A stretch of DNA of 45,365 nucleotides, from contig CACDFC010000010.1 in assembly GCA_902552035.1 (NCBI GenBank), positions 1 to 45,365 on the forward strand, in the 5' to 3' direction. The notes under the pieces are model-generated. The model was not told where the DNA came from, ran no database searches, and was given only the letters and a program-made list of their open reading frames with translations. Of the stretch, positions 8,165 through 17,958 are shown in pieces. The DNA comes from an uncultured Pelagibacteraceae bacterium (GTDB taxonomy: Bacteria > Pseudomonadota > Alphaproteobacteria > Pelagibacterales > Pelagibacteraceae). The translations under genes and the position numbers were made by a program. Within the stretch, counting starts at the first letter, position 1; the number at the start of each line of letters is the position of its first letter.

Positions 8165-10356
8165 TGGAGGTTACTGAAAAAATTGCTGTTGATCATGGAT
8201 TAAAAAAAGAAGAATTTGCAAAAATTTGCGAACTTTTAAAAAGAATTCCTAATATCACTGAACTAGCTTTATTCTCAGCTATGTGGAATGAACATTGTTC
8301 ATATAAATCTTCAAGAAAACATTTAAAAAATCTTCATACTAAAGGTAAAAAAGTTATACAAGGTCCTGGAGAAAATGCTGGGATTATTGACATAGGTGAT
8401 GACGATGCGATTGTTTTTAAAATAGAAAGCCACAATCACCCTTCTTTTATAGAGCCTTATCAAGGAGCAGCAACAGGTGTAGGTGGAATTATGAGAGACG
8501 TTTTTACAATGGGTGCAAGACCTATTGCTAACTTAAATTCAATTCATTTTGGTTCTCCACAGAACAAAAAAACAAAAAATTTATTAAGAGGAGTTGTTAA
8601 AGGTATTGGTGGGTATGGGAATTGCATTGGAGTTCCAACAATTGCAGGACAAACTTGTTTTGATGAGTCATATAATGGAAACATTTTAGTAAATGCAATG
8701 ACTTTAGGACTAGTTAATAAAAATAAAATTTTTTATTCAAAAGCTGCTGGTATTAATAAACCAGTAATTTATGTAGGTTCAAAAACAGGAAGAGATGGAA
8801 TTCACGGTGCTAGTATGGCGTCAGCTATTTTTGATGAAAAGATTGAGGAAAAAAAACCAACAGTACAAGTTGGTGATCCATTTACTGAAAAATTACTTCT
8901 TGAAGCTTGTTTAGAATTAATGGCAGATAATTCAATAATTGCTATTCAGGATATGGGAGCGGCAGGATTAACTTCCTCAAGTATTGAAATGGCATCAAAA
9001 GGAAAATTAGGAATTGAAATTAATCTAAATAAAGTTCCTTGCAGAGAAGAAAAGATGACTCCCTATGAGATCATGTTATCTGAAAGTCAAGAGAGGATGT
9101 TAATAGTACTTGAAAAAGGAATGGAAGATAAAGCAAAAAAAATATTTGATAAATGGAATTTAGACTTTGCAGTTATAGGAAAAACAACGAATAGTAAAAA
9201 AATAGAACTTTATTTTGATAAAATTAAAGTTGCAGATGTACCAATAAATTTACTTGCTGAAAATGCTCCAATGTACGACAGAAAATGGAAAAAAAATAAA
9301 CTTCCTCAAAAAATAAAGTTTAAAAAAGAAGACTTTAAATCACTAAATCTTAGTGACTGTTTAAAGAAAATAATTTCTAATCCAAATATTAGCAACAAGC
9401 AATGGATATGGAATCAGTACGATCATACAGTAATGGGCGATACAATACAAAAACCTGGTGGGGATGCAGGTGTTGTTAGGGTGCATGGAACTAATAAAGC
9501 TGTTGCTGCATGTGTAGACTCCTCAGCATTATATTGCTATGCACATCCTTTAACTGGTGGAAAGCAAGTGGTGTGTGAAAGTTGGAGAAATTTGATATCA
9601 GTAGGATCTGAACCAATAGCTATTACTAATTGTCTAAATTTTGGTAACCCTGAAAAAGAAAAAAATATGGGTGAATTTGTAGAATGTGTCCAAGGTATTT
9701 CTGATGCAAGTAAGTATCTTAATTTTCCTGTAGTTTCAGGAAATGTATCATTTTATAATGAAACAAAAGATAAAGGTATTAAACCAACACCATCTATAGG
9801 AGGTGTAGGCCTTATTAAAGATTATAAAAATATGATTACAATGGATTTTAAAAATCCAGATAATATCATTTTAGTGATAGGCAAAACTGAAGGTCATTTG
9901 CCACAAAGTATTTTTGCAAGAGAAATTCTATCAGAAAAAAAAGGACCACCACCAGAAATAAATTTATTTAATGAAAAAAATAATGGAGAAAGTGTTGCAA
10001 AAATTATTAAAGAGAAACTAGTTGAGGCATGTCATGATGTATCTTTAGGGGGGATTTTGGTAGCAATTGCCAAAATGTGTATTAAGGGTCAAAAAGGTGC
10101 AAAATTAAATAATATTAAAAGTTTAACTAGTAAATATGAATATTTTTTTGGTGAGGATCAAGGTAGGTATATAATCGAGGTTAAAAAAGAAAATTTAAAA
10201 AAAGTAAATGAATTACTTAAAGAAAATTCAGTACATTTTGAAGAAATTGGTAAGGTTACAACTGATAATTTAAGCTATAATAATGTGTTAAAAATATCAA
10301 TTGAAGATTTAAATAAGACTTATACTAATTGGTTATCTAACTATATGGTTAATTAA
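8164..10356 (+). CDS. purL: FGAM synthetase subunit PurL (small type)
   Basis: ATP-dependent step converting FGAR to FGAM with ammonia from PurQ. 730 aa is the small PurL form that needs PurS and PurQ. It lacks the glutaminase domain of the approximately 1300-aa enterobacterial enzyme. Visible motifs: [11 protein letters not shown] (catalytic-site His, H44), the ATP/Mg loop [37 protein letters not shown] and, in the duplicated half, [12 protein letters not shown] and ACHDVSLGG. bolA follows immediately. Confidence 0.97.
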   Translation: MEVTEKIAVDHGLKKEEFAKICELLKRIPNITELALFSAMWNEHCSYKSSRKHLKNLHTKGKKVIQGPGENAGIIDIGDDDAIVFKIESHNHPSFIEPYQGAATGVGGIMRDVFTMGARPIANLNSIHFGSPQNKKTKNLLRGVVKGIGGYGNCIGVPTIAGQTCFDESYNGNILVNAMTLGLVNKNKIFYSKAAGINKPVIYVGSKTGRDGIHGASMASAIFDEKIEEKKPTVQVGDPFTEKLLLEACLELMADNSIIAIQDMGAAGLTSSSIEMASKGKLGIEINLNKVPCREEKMTPYEIMLSESQERMLIVLEKGMEDKAKKIFDKWNLDFAVIGKTTNSKKIELYFDKIKVADVPINLLAENAPMYDRKWKKNKLPQKIKFKKEDFKSLNLSDCLKKIISNPNISNKQWIWNQYDHTVMGDTIQKPGGDAGVVRVHGTNKAVAACVDSSALYCYAHPLTGGKQVVCESWRNLISVGSEPIAITNCLNFGNPEKEKNMGEFVECVQGISDASKYLNFPVVSGNVSFYNETKDKGIKPTPSIGGVGLIKDYKNMITMDFKNPDNIILVIGKTEGHLPQSIFAREILSEKKGPPPEINLFNEKNNGESVAKIIKEKLVEACHDVSLGGILVAIAKMCIKGQKGAKLNNIKSLTSKYEYFFGEDQGRYIIEVKKENLKKVNELLKENSVHFEEIGKVTTDNLSYNNVLKISIEDLNKTYTNWLSNYMVN

Positions 10357-10602
10357 ATGGCAATGGATTTAAAAGAGATAGAAAATTTGATTAAGGAAGC
10401 GATGCCTGATGCTGTAATTGAGATACAAGACCTCGCTGGAGATGGAAATCATTACTCAGCTACAATAACATCATCCAATTTTTCTGGAAAAAGTAAAATA
10501 GAACAGCATAAAATGGTATATAATTCTTTAAAAGGAAAAATGGGAAACGAGTTACATGCATTAGCAATTAAAACAAAGGAGAAAGATGGATCAACTAGTT
10601 AA
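10357..10602 (+). CDS. BolA family protein
   Basis: 81 aa, BolA/IbaG fold. LIKEAMPDAVIEIQDLAGDGNH and the C-terminal KIEQHKMVYNSL and HALAIKT blocks are typical, including the conserved His of the C-terminal helix. BolA proteins pair with CGFS monothiol glutaredoxins to carry or chaperone [2Fe-2S] clusters, and the next gene is exactly such a glutaredoxin, overlapping by 17 bp. The gene abuts the purL stop, so it is probably the downstream part of the pur transcript. A second in-frame ATG at 10363 is a possible alternative start. Confidence 0.92.
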   Translation: MAMDLKEIENLIKEAMPDAVIEIQDLAGDGNHYSATITSSNFSGKSKIEQHKMVYNSLKGKMGNELHALAIKTKEKDGSTS

Positions 10603-10918
10603 AGACAAAATAGATAGCGAAATTAAAAATAATGATGTCTGCCTATTTATGAAAGGTACACCTGATGCACCACAATGCGGTTTTTCAATGACGGTCTCTA
10701 ATATTTTAAAAATGCTGGAGGTAAACTTTAAAGGCGTCAATGTTTTAGAAAACCAATCGATAAGGGACGGGATAAAACAATTTAGTGATTGGCCAACTAT
10801 TCCACAATTATACATCAAAGGTGAATTTATTGGTGGATGTGATATTGTAAAAGAAATGTATGAGAGCGGCGAACTTAAAACTAAATTTACATCATCAGGT
10901 ATTAACGTTAAAAGTTAA
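10586..10918 (+). CDS. grxD: Monothiol glutaredoxin, CGFS type (Grx4)
   Basis: 110 aa. The active site is CGFS at residues 31-34 within KGTPDAPQCGFS, followed by WPTIPQLYIKGEFIGGCDI, the glutathione-binding face. Such proteins hold a glutathione-coordinated [2Fe-2S] cluster and act in Fe-S trafficking rather than disulfide reduction. The start lies 17 bp inside the upstream bolA-family gene and is preceded by AAAGGAG with 4 bp spacing, one of the few clear Shine-Dalgarno sequences in the window, which supports this ATG. The stop overlaps the next start (TAATG). Confidence 0.95.
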   Translation: MDQLVKDKIDSEIKNNDVCLFMKGTPDAPQCGFSMTVSNILKMLEVNFKGVNVLENQSIRDGIKQFSDWPTIPQLYIKGEFIGGCDIVKEMYESGELKTKFTSSGINVKS

Positions 10919-11184
10919 TGAAATCATTTGTTTATAAAACAATAGTAATTGTAATTGCTGTTGTTGTGATTTTTGAATTTACTTTAGGAAGTAAAATAAA
11001 TGAAATCAGCTCTAAATTTAATTATTTTTCAACAAAAGAAGGTCGTAAAGAAGGTGTTATTAAAATTAGGGAAGAAATGAAAAAAGCAGTCAAGAAGGAC
11101 AGATATTTATCCCAAGAAGACGCAAAACTTTTAAATCAATTTATAAATAAAATAAGATCAGAACTTTCAGAGACAAATCAGTAA
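10918..11184 (+). CDS. Small single-pass membrane protein, unrecognised
   Basis: 88 aa, no family recognised. Residues about 6-25 form one hydrophobic helix (TIVIVIAVVVIFEFTLG). This could be an uncleaved signal anchor, leaving a soluble, Lys/Glu-rich helical tail of about 60 residues in the periplasm. It has no cysteines, so a redox role is unlikely despite lying next to grxD. One-base overlap with grxD suggests it is translated with it. It converges on the GT39-like gene with a single base between stop codons. Confidence 0.65.
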   Translation: MKSFVYKTIVIVIAVVVIFEFTLGSKINEISSKFNYFSTKEGRKEGVIKIREEMKKAVKKDRYLSQEDAKLLNQFINKIRSELSETNQ

Positions 11185-11185
11185 A

Positions 11186-12769
11186 TTAATCACAATACCA
11201 AATTTCACCCATAACAAGATCTTGGTTTATTAAAAAATAATTATATTTTTCAACATGGATTAAAGAGCAATCTTTAGGGTCAGATCTTTTTAAATTTCTT
11301 GTATTTTGATAGGCGAAATAAGGTCTATCAACAGGCTCATCAATAGATGAATAACTTTTAAAACAATTGAAACCATTTTCTCTTAAGTACGCACCATTGT
11401 ACATATCACCATAGATACATACTGAGGTATCTATATTTTTTTCATTAGATATCTTTAATATAGTTTGTTGTAGGTTCTTACTACTAATGCCCCAATAATC
11501 TAATTCAAAATTTTTTTGTATATTTGTATAACGTGCAAAATTATTTAACCATGTATATTGATAAGGATTTAATTTAAAATTTTCAGTGACAAATATAAAT
11601 ATTACAATTGATGAAATAATATAAAATAATTTTTTATTAAATTTAAAAAAATTATAAAGAGAAATTATAAATATTAACGGAATTAAAAACATTATGTGTC
11701 TTAATTCATCGTAAATCGCTACTCTCATTAAAATAAGTAATAACAATATTGATAAGGTGGTGATTAAAAAAGTTGAGTAATATAACTTGGTTTTATTATC
11801 GGTAAATAATTTTTTTTCAACAAAAGGAAAAAGTACAAAACCAAATAATATTAAAATAGGTAATTTAAAAAATAACCATATAAAATAATATTTATATGTA
11901 ATATTTAATGAGTCCATGCACTCGCCCAATGTTAAAGTACAAACTGCTATTTTATATTTACTAAACCATAAAAAACCATTTATCAATTCAAGAGGATTTT
12001 TCCACAAAATTGGGTTTAAGGAGTATAAAAATAAAAAAAATAAAGAAATAAATAAGGACAAAATTTTCAAATTTTTTGAAAGGAATTGTAATAAGTTAAT
12101 TTTTTTAATATCTAGAATTATGAAAAGGCTAATAAAGTATTGAATAAATATTAAGGCGCCAACTAATCTAATACTTACTAAAAAAGAGGTTAAAAAAGAT
12201 AATAAAATTATTTTCTTAATATCGAATTTTTCTTTTATTAAATAATTTTCTAAAATAGATAATGACAAGTAGCTACAAATCAACCAAAAAGATAAAACTG
12301 GAATATCCTTTGTATTCATAAGAGCATGACCAAATAAATATGGATACAGAAGATAAATTGATGTCGAAAATAGAGAAAAATTAGAATTATTTGAAATTTT
12401 TAAACAAAGTTTGTAAAAAAAAATTCCTGAAATTGTGAATATTGTAAAAAACGAAATATGTCTTGAAACCAAATATGCATCACTATCACTCATTTTATTA
12501 ATTTCACTAACAAATTCATATGTTAAAAATTGAATTGGTTGAGTTAGTAAATGAAATGCAATTCCAAAATATCTGTCTTTATAAACTAATAGCTCTTCGT
12601 AACCATTATTATCAACAAAAAAACTTTTAATTGCTTTTAAGTTTACCTGCCATGTTGTTTGTTCGTGAAGTTCATCATGGGAGACTCCCGTATTAATAGA
12701 AAGTATAATTCCTAATATTAAATATATTACAAAAAGTGAATAAAAAATAATATTTATGCGCTTGTGCAT
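11186..12769 (-). CDS. Integral membrane glycosyltransferase, GT39/ArnT-like
   Basis: 527 aa with about 10-12 hydrophobic segments. The first helix (residues 8-25) is followed by SHDELHEQTTW, whose Asp-Glu pair (D32-E33) in the first periplasmic loop is the signature of polyprenyl-phosphate-sugar dependent GT-C enzymes (PMT/ArnT/GT39). A soluble C-terminal domain of about 120 residues follows the last helix. It would transfer a sugar from a lipid carrier on the periplasmic side; target unknown. It lies 39 bp downstream of rpsD, is more A/T-rich than that gene, and may be a lineage-specific insertion. A distant mannosyltransferase-like role is the alternative wording. Confidence 0.72.
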   Translation of the reverse strand: MHKRINIIFYSLFVIYLILGIILSINTGVSHDELHEQTTWQVNLKAIKSFFVDNNGYEELLVYKDRYFGIAFHLLTQPIQFLTYEFVSEINKMSDSDAYLVSRHISFFTIFTISGIFFYKLCLKISNNSNFSLFSTSIYLLYPYLFGHALMNTKDIPVLSFWLICSYLSLSILENYLIKEKFDIKKIILLSFLTSFLVSIRLVGALIFIQYFISLFIILDIKKINLLQFLSKNLKILSLFISLFFLFLYSLNPILWKNPLELINGFLWFSKYKIAVCTLTLGECMDSLNITYKYYFIWLFFKLPILILFGFVLFPFVEKKLFTDNKTKLYYSTFLITTLSILLLLILMRVAIYDELRHIMFLIPLIFIISLYNFFKFNKKLFYIISSIVIFIFVTENFKLNPYQYTWLNNFARYTNIQKNFELDYWGISSKNLQQTILKISNEKNIDTSVCIYGDMYNGAYLRENGFNCFKSYSSIDEPVDRPYFAYQNTRNLKRSDPKDCSLIHVEKYNYFLINQDLVMGEIWYCD

Positions 12770-12808
12770 GTTGCTACTTTACATATTTTTTATGATTATT
12801 AAAATCTC

Positions 12809-13426
12809 TTATCTTGAATAATACTCAATGACTAAATTTGGTTCCATTACCACTGGGTAAGGAACTTCTTCGAATTTTGGAACTCTTACAAATTTAACTT
12901 TTTTATTCTTCTCATCTAACTGTATATACTCTGGAACTTCTCTTTCCTTATTTGCTAAAGCAATATCTATAAGTGGTAATTGTTTCGACTTATCTCTAAT
13001 CTCGACAGTATCCTCTTCTTTAACTTGGTAGCTTGATATATTTACTTTTTTTCCATTAACTTTTACATGACCGTGGTTAATTAATTGTCTGGATGAAAAA
13101 ATAGTATTTGAGAGTTTAGATCTATAAACAACTGCATCAAGTCTTCTTTCAAGCAAACCAATTAAATTTTCAGCAGTATCACCTTTTTTCATAATGGCTT
13201 TTTTGTACATATTTCTAAACTGTCTCTCATTCATATTTCCATAATATGATTTAAGTTTTTGTTTGGCTTGTAATTGAATTCCATAATCTGAAGGTTTAGA
13301 AGATTTTGTTTGACCATGTTGTCCTGGAGGATATGCTCTAGTATTAAATGGGCTTTTTGGTCTTCCCCATAAATTTACTTTTAATCTTCTATCAACTTTA
13401 TGTTTAGAGTTTAATCTTTTTGTCAT
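12809..13426 (-). CDS. rpsD: 30S ribosomal protein S4
   Basis: Primary 16S-rRNA-binding protein of the small subunit. 205 aa. The N-terminal region contains NLWGRPKSPFNTRAYPPGQHG, and the S4 RNA-binding domain starts near LERRLDAVVYRSKLSNTIFSSRQLINHGHVKVNG. The protein ends IEYYSR as expected. It sits alone rather than in the rpsM-rpsK-rpsD-rpoA operon, the usual alphaproteobacterial arrangement. A good promoter lies directly upstream and the predicted leader is only a few nucleotides, so it is probably transcribed independently of trmJ. Confidence 0.97.
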   Translation of the reverse strand: MTKRLNSKHKVDRRLKVNLWGRPKSPFNTRAYPPGQHGQTKSSKPSDYGIQLQAKQKLKSYYGNMNERQFRNMYKKAIMKKGDTAENLIGLLERRLDAVVYRSKLSNTIFSSRQLINHGHVKVNGKKVNISSYQVKEEDTVEIRDKSKQLPLIDIALANKEREVPEYIQLDEKNKKVKFVRVPKFEEVPYPVVMEPNLVIEYYSR

Positions 13427-13438
13427 TTAATATTTGGT

Positions 13439-13466
13439 TTTATAAACTTAAGCATAATTTTGTCAA
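13439..13466 (-). promoter_or_regulatory. Sigma-70-type promoter for rpsD
   Basis: On the minus strand, TTGACA (13466-13461), a 16-bp spacer and TATAAA (13444-13439) lie just before the rpsD ATG at 13426. The -35 begins right beside the trmJ stop codon. Transcription from about 13432 would give a leader of only about 6 nt and no room for a Shine-Dalgarno sequence. Seen directly; activity is inferred. Confidence 0.7.
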
Positions 13467-14177
13467 TCAACCTTTTTTTGCAAGATTTGCAAATACACTC
13501 GATAATATGCGTGTTTCTTTTTCAGATAGATCCATTTTATAAAATATCATCCTTAAATTTTCTAGCATTTTAGGTTTTTTTTCTTCAGGCTTAAAAAAAT
13601 TAATTAGTTCTAATCGTTTTATGCATAAGTTTGCCATTGCCTGAATTTGTCTCTTTGAAGCTTTTTTAATCTTTTTAGATTTGCTGTAATTGTTTTTATT
13701 ATTATTTAAAATCTCAAATATTTTTTGCGCTACAATTATTAAGCCATGTGATAAATTTAATGATCTAAACTTAGGATTTGAAGGAATTTGTAATACATAA
13801 TTTGAAAAAGATATTTCCTTGTTAGTCAATCCAGATGCTTCTGGACCAAATAAAAAGATAATTTTTTTTTTAAAATTTAATTTATTTAAATCACTAATTT
13901 TAATATGTTTTAAATTTTTATTTCTAAATCTTGCTGTAGTTGAGATTACATAATCTGAATTTTGTATTGCTTTTTCTAATGAATTGTAAACTTTAGCTTT
14001 TTTGATTACATCATTTGCCCCTACGGATGTTGCAATAATTTTATCATTTGGAAACATAGGTTTAGGATCAACTATTGATAATTTTGATATGTTAAAATTT
14101 TTCATCGCTCTAGCACATGCACCTATATTTTCAGATAATTGTGGCTTATGAAGTATAAATGTGATGTTATTAAACAT
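13467..14177 (-). CDS. trmJ: tRNA (cytidine/uridine-2'-O-)-methyltransferase TrmJ
   Basis: SPOUT (TrmH/SpoU) methyltransferase, 236 aa. The N-terminal motif 1 is HKPQLSENIGACARAMKNF. The SAM-binding trefoil knot shows LFGPEASGLTNKEI and IPSNPKFRSLNLSHGLIIVAQ. This order, plus the helical C-terminal extension, matches TrmJ, which 2'-O-methylates position 32 of tRNAs. Substrate position is inferred from family. Its start overlaps the cimA stop by one base, and the rpsD promoter begins next to its own stop. Confidence 0.87.
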   Translation of the reverse strand: MFNNITFILHKPQLSENIGACARAMKNFNISKLSIVDPKPMFPNDKIIATSVGANDVIKKAKVYNSLEKAIQNSDYVISTTARFRNKNLKHIKISDLNKLNFKKKIIFLFGPEASGLTNKEISFSNYVLQIPSNPKFRSLNLSHGLIIVAQKIFEILNNNKNNYSKSKKIKKASKRQIQAMANLCIKRLELINFFKPEEKKPKMLENLRMIFYKMDLSEKETRILSSVFANLAKKG

Positions 14178-15778
14178 TAAAGACTAGCAGGAGCTTTGTC
14201 CTTAAATAATTTATAATCTAAACTATCAATTAATGCCTTAAAAGATGCATCGATAATATTCGCTGAAACTCCAATTGTGAACCAGTTTTTACCATTAGAG
14301 TCTGTGCTTTCAATTGAAACTCTTGTTACAGCTTCAGTGCCTGTGTTTAGAATTCTTACTTTGTAGTCAACAAGTTTTAAATCTTTTAAATATTCAGCAT
14401 ACTTTTCTAATTTATTTACATTGTTTCTAATTGCATTATCAAGAGCGTGAACTGGTCCATTGCCCTCTCCTTCACAAACAATCTTTTCTCCATCCACTTC
14501 TAGATTTGCTTTTGCTTTTGAAACTATCTCATCTTTAGCATTTTTTGTTACTGAAACATCATACTCTTTAATAGAAATATATCTTGGGATTTCACCCATT
14601 GCACGCCTTGCTAACAATTCGAAAGATGCATCAGCACCATCATAACTGTAACCAATGAATTCTCTATCTTTAACATCTTCTAGAAGTTTTTTAATTTTTG
14701 GATCACTTTCTTCTATATTGATTCCAATTGTTTTTAATCTTGAAATAATGTTTGACCTCCCAGATTGATCAGAGACAACAATATTTCTATTGTTTCCAAC
14801 ATCCTCGGGATTTATATGCTCGTAAGTTTTAGGATCCTTCTGTACTGCTGAAACATGTAGGCCTCCTTTGTGAGAAAATGCAGCAGCACCAACATAAGGT
14901 AAGTGTTTATTTGGTTTTCTATTTAAGATTTCATCTAATAACCTAGAACATTGGGTTATATTTTTAATATTTTTCTCTTTGATATTAATTTCAAATGAGT
15001 CATTAAATTCTTTTTTAAGATAAAATGTTGGTATTAATGACATCAAATTTGCATTACCACATCTTTCTCCAAGTCCATTAATTGTTCCTTGAACTTGTCG
15101 AGCTCCAGATAAAACTGCTGCTATAGAATTAGCAACTGCATTACCAGTGTCATTATGAGCGTGAATTCCTAAATTATTTCCAGGTATATGTTCTGAAACT
15201 TCTTTTACAATTTTTGAAACCTCGTGAGGTAAAGTTCCACCATTAGTGTCACATAAAACAATCCATCTCGCTCCTTTATCATAGGCTGCTTTGATACACT
15301 TCAATGCGTATTTTGGATTTGCTTTATAACCATCAAAAAAATGCTCTGCATCGAACATGAATTCTTTTTTATTTTTCACAAAATGCATGGTTGTTTCACT
15401 GATGTTTTCTAAGTTTTCTTCATTTGAAATTCCTAATGCTACGTCAACGTGAAAGTCCCAAGATTTACCAACTAAACAAACTGAATTAGTATTAGAATTT
15501 AAAATTGCTGACAAACCTGGATCATTTTCAGCGCTTCGTCCTGATTTTTTAGTCATACCAAATGCTGTGAAACTTGAATTTTTAAGTTTAAGTTTTTTTT
15601 GAAAAAATTGTGTATCCGTTGGATTCGCTCCTGGCCAACCTCCTTCTATATAATCTACCCCTAAATTATCCAGCGCATGAGCAATCTTGATCTTTTCATC
15701 TAATGAAAAATGCACCCCTTGGGTTTGGGCTCCATCTCTAAGTGTGGTATCAAATATGTACAGTCTCTCTTTACTCAT
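14177..15778 (-). CDS. cimA: (R)-citramalate synthase, CimA type
   Basis: Condenses pyruvate and acetyl-CoA to citramalate, giving a threonine-independent route to 2-oxobutyrate for isoleucine. DRE-TIM enzyme. TTLRDGAQTQGVHFSLDEK has the catalytic R14-D15 pair. GIHAHNDTGNAVANS carries the metal-binding histidines, and GTINGLGERCGNANL is the second signature. GVDYIEGGWPGANPTD distinguishes the CimA/LeuA2 group from ordinary 2-isopropylmalate synthase. 533 aa includes the C-terminal allosteric LeuA dimer domain, so feedback control by isoleucine is plausible. It overlaps cysS by 4 bp (ATGA) and trmJ by one base. Confidence 0.9.
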   Translation of the reverse strand: MSKERLYIFDTTLRDGAQTQGVHFSLDEKIKIAHALDNLGVDYIEGGWPGANPTDTQFFQKKLKLKNSSFTAFGMTKKSGRSAENDPGLSAILNSNTNSVCLVGKSWDFHVDVALGISNEENLENISETTMHFVKNKKEFMFDAEHFFDGYKANPKYALKCIKAAYDKGARWIVLCDTNGGTLPHEVSKIVKEVSEHIPGNNLGIHAHNDTGNAVANSIAAVLSGARQVQGTINGLGERCGNANLMSLIPTFYLKKEFNDSFEINIKEKNIKNITQCSRLLDEILNRKPNKHLPYVGAAAFSHKGGLHVSAVQKDPKTYEHINPEDVGNNRNIVVSDQSGRSNIISRLKTIGINIEESDPKIKKLLEDVKDREFIGYSYDGADASFELLARRAMGEIPRYISIKEYDVSVTKNAKDEIVSKAKANLEVDGEKIVCEGEGNGPVHALDNAIRNNVNKLEKYAEYLKDLKLVDYKVRILNTGTEAVTRVSIESTDSNGKNWFTIGVSANIIDASFKALIDSLDYKLFKDKAPASL

Positions 15779-17136
15779 TTAATTTTCCAAGTTGTTTTAC
15801 CATCTTTATCTTCAATTAAAACACCTTTATCTAATAATTCATTTCGTATTTTATCAGCTAATTTATAATTCTTTTCCTCCCTTGCTTTATTCCTATTATC
15901 TATCATTTGTAAAATTTCTTCGTCACTTAAAATTAACTTTTCTTTTTTAAAACTATTCCATTGATCTTTTGTTTCATTTAGCAACCCAATAAAATTACAT
16001 GCCGCTGTGAAAATTTCCTTATCAGATGTTTCTCCGTCTTTAGCTTTTTCATAAAGCTTATGTAGTACTGCAATATATCCTGGTGTATTTAAATCGTCAT
16101 ATAATGGTTTTAGATCATCATCTTTAATTAATATTTTTTTATTTATAGATACATAGCTACCGTACCATTTATCGATAGTTTTATAACATTCTTCCATTAG
16201 TTTATCATTCCAGTCTAGAGGTTGACTGTAATGAGCACTTATCAAAGCAAGTCTCAAAACTTGTCCGTTAAATTTTTTTTTAAAATCTTTTATTTTTAAA
16301 ATATTTCCTTGGGATTTTGCCATTTTTTCTTTTGAGATAGTTATGAATCCATTATGTATCCAATAATTCGCAAAATTTTTGGTTTTATTAGCACAAACTG
16401 ATTGAGCAATTTCATTTTCGTGATGTGGAAACATTAAATCTCTGCCTCCACCATGTATATCAAAAGTGTTACCCAAATATTTTTTTGCCATAACCGAACA
16501 TTCTAAATGCCAACCAGGCCTTCCTTTTCCCCACGGTGAATCCCAGGAAGGTTCGTCGTTATTCGAAGGTTTCCATAATACAAAATCCTCTGGATTTGTT
16601 TTATTTTCTGAAATTTCTACTCTCGAGCCTGCTATTAAATCTTCTAAATTTTTATTTGATAGTTTTCCGTACTCTTTGTATTCTCTGACTTTAAAGTAAA
16701 CATTTTTTTCATTTTCGTAAGCAAAACCATTTTTTAATAATTCCTTTATCATTTCAATCATTAGGTTTATATTTTCAGTAGCCTTTGGCTCATGTGTTGG
16801 GACTTCACAATTTAAATAGATACAATCATCGTGAAAATTTTTTGAAATTTTATTCGTTAATTCTGATATAGAAATTTTCTTTTCTACCGAGGCTTTAATT
16901 ATTTTATCGTCAACATCAGTTATATTTCTAACATAAGTCACAGACTTTTTTCCGTATTTACATTTTAGAACTTTGAATAATAAATCGAATACAACCAGTG
17001 GTCTTGCATTTCCAATATGTGGATCATCATATACAGTGGGACCACATACGTACATTCCAATTTTACTTTCATTCATTGGAACAAATTTTTCTTTTTTACC
17101 GCCAAGGGTATTTGATAAAAATATATCTTTATTCAT
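15775..17136 (-). CDS. cysS: Cysteinyl-tRNA synthetase
   Basis: Class I aminoacyl-tRNA synthetase, 453 aa. The zinc-binding Cys31 starts CGPTVYDDPHIGNARP, which also holds the HIGH-like HIGN (40-43). Later come GWHLECSVMA, the zinc-ligand region FPHHENEIAQS, and the ATP loop as KMAKSQGN (271-278), where the more usual KMSKS has Ala for Ser. The C-terminal DALR helical domain ends with KLADKIRNELLDKGVLIEDKDG. It follows nadE after 45 bp and is coupled to cimA by a 4-bp overlap. Confidence 0.96.
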   Translation of the reverse strand: MNKDIFLSNTLGGKKEKFVPMNESKIGMYVCGPTVYDDPHIGNARPLVVFDLLFKVLKCKYGKKSVTYVRNITDVDDKIIKASVEKKISISELTNKISKNFHDDCIYLNCEVPTHEPKATENINLMIEMIKELLKNGFAYENEKNVYFKVREYKEYGKLSNKNLEDLIAGSRVEISENKTNPEDFVLWKPSNNDEPSWDSPWGKGRPGWHLECSVMAKKYLGNTFDIHGGGRDLMFPHHENEIAQSVCANKTKNFANYWIHNGFITISKEKMAKSQGNILKIKDFKKKFNGQVLRLALISAHYSQPLDWNDKLMEECYKTIDKWYGSYVSINKKILIKDDDLKPLYDDLNTPGYIAVLHKLYEKAKDGETSDKEIFTAACNFIGLLNETKDQWNSFKKEKLILSDEEILQMIDNRNKAREEKNYKLADKIRNELLDKGVLIEDKDGKTTWKIK

Positions 17137-17181
17137 TATTCTAGGAATATACCTTAATTACAGATTTGTGAATCGAATTGA

Positions 17182-17919
17182 TTAGTTGGGAATCTTGCAT
17201 ACTGGAATGGGTTCCATTTTATGCAAATTTGCTTTTCTTATTTGTAAATATTTATCTCTATTAGATGAGTTTTCATTAATCATTGCTTCTTCTAGTTCTT
17301 TATATGAAAGTCCTAATTGCCCTTCATCTGTCCTGCCATCATCCCAAAGTCCATCGGTTGGTGGAGCGTCAATAATTTCTTTTAGAATTTTTAATTCCTT
17401 ACCAAGTTCCCAAACTTCCGTTTTGTTACAATCCGCTATTGGAGAAATATCTACACCACCATCTCCGTATTTAGTATAAAATCCAACACCAAAATCTTCA
17501 ACTTTATTACCGGTTCCTACAACAATACCATGATTTGCTGCAGCGACTTGATACAGGGTTGTCATTCTAAGTCTTGCTCTAGAGTTAGCCATTCCATGCT
17601 CGTTATCAAATTCTGATAATGAACTTTTAAATGAAGTAAATAATGAGTCTAATTCAATAGTATGACCTTGGACATTTTGAAAATTTTTTTTCAACCATTC
17701 TTGATGTTTTAAACTCAAATCGTGTTGAATAGATTTTTGCTTAATTGGCATTGATAAAACGATAGTTTTCATGCCTGTAAGAGCACAAAGTGTACTAGAA
17801 ACTGATGAGTCTATTCCTCCAGATATACCAATTACCAAAGATTTAGCTTTGACAGGCATTGAATTTACATAATTCAATATCCACTTACTAATATGTTTAA
17901 CTTTTTCACTCGAATCCAT
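17182..17919 (-). CDS. nadE: NAD+ synthetase, ammonia-dependent type
   Basis: Last step of NAD synthesis, amidating deamido-NAD. 245 aa with the N-type ATP pyrophosphatase P-loop GISGGIDSSVSST (about 29-41). Later blocks VVGTGNKVEDFGVGFYTKYGDGGVDI and PPTDGLWDDGRTDEGQLG are diagnostic. No N-terminal nitrilase-like glutaminase domain is present, so free ammonia or a partner must supply nitrogen. Flanked by class II DAHP synthase upstream and cysS downstream, all minus strand with 39-45 bp gaps. Confidence 0.95.
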   Translation of the reverse strand: MDSSEKVKHISKWILNYVNSMPVKAKSLVIGISGGIDSSVSSTLCALTGMKTIVLSMPIKQKSIQHDLSLKHQEWLKKNFQNVQGHTIELDSLFTSFKSSLSEFDNEHGMANSRARLRMTTLYQVAAANHGIVVGTGNKVEDFGVGFYTKYGDGGVDISPIADCNKTEVWELGKELKILKEIIDAPPTDGLWDDGRTDEGQLGLSYKELEEAMINENSSNRDKYLQIRKANLHKMEPIPVCKIPN

Positions 17920-17958
17920 ATTAAAATATTTAGTTATAACTATTAATTTTTCAATTGC

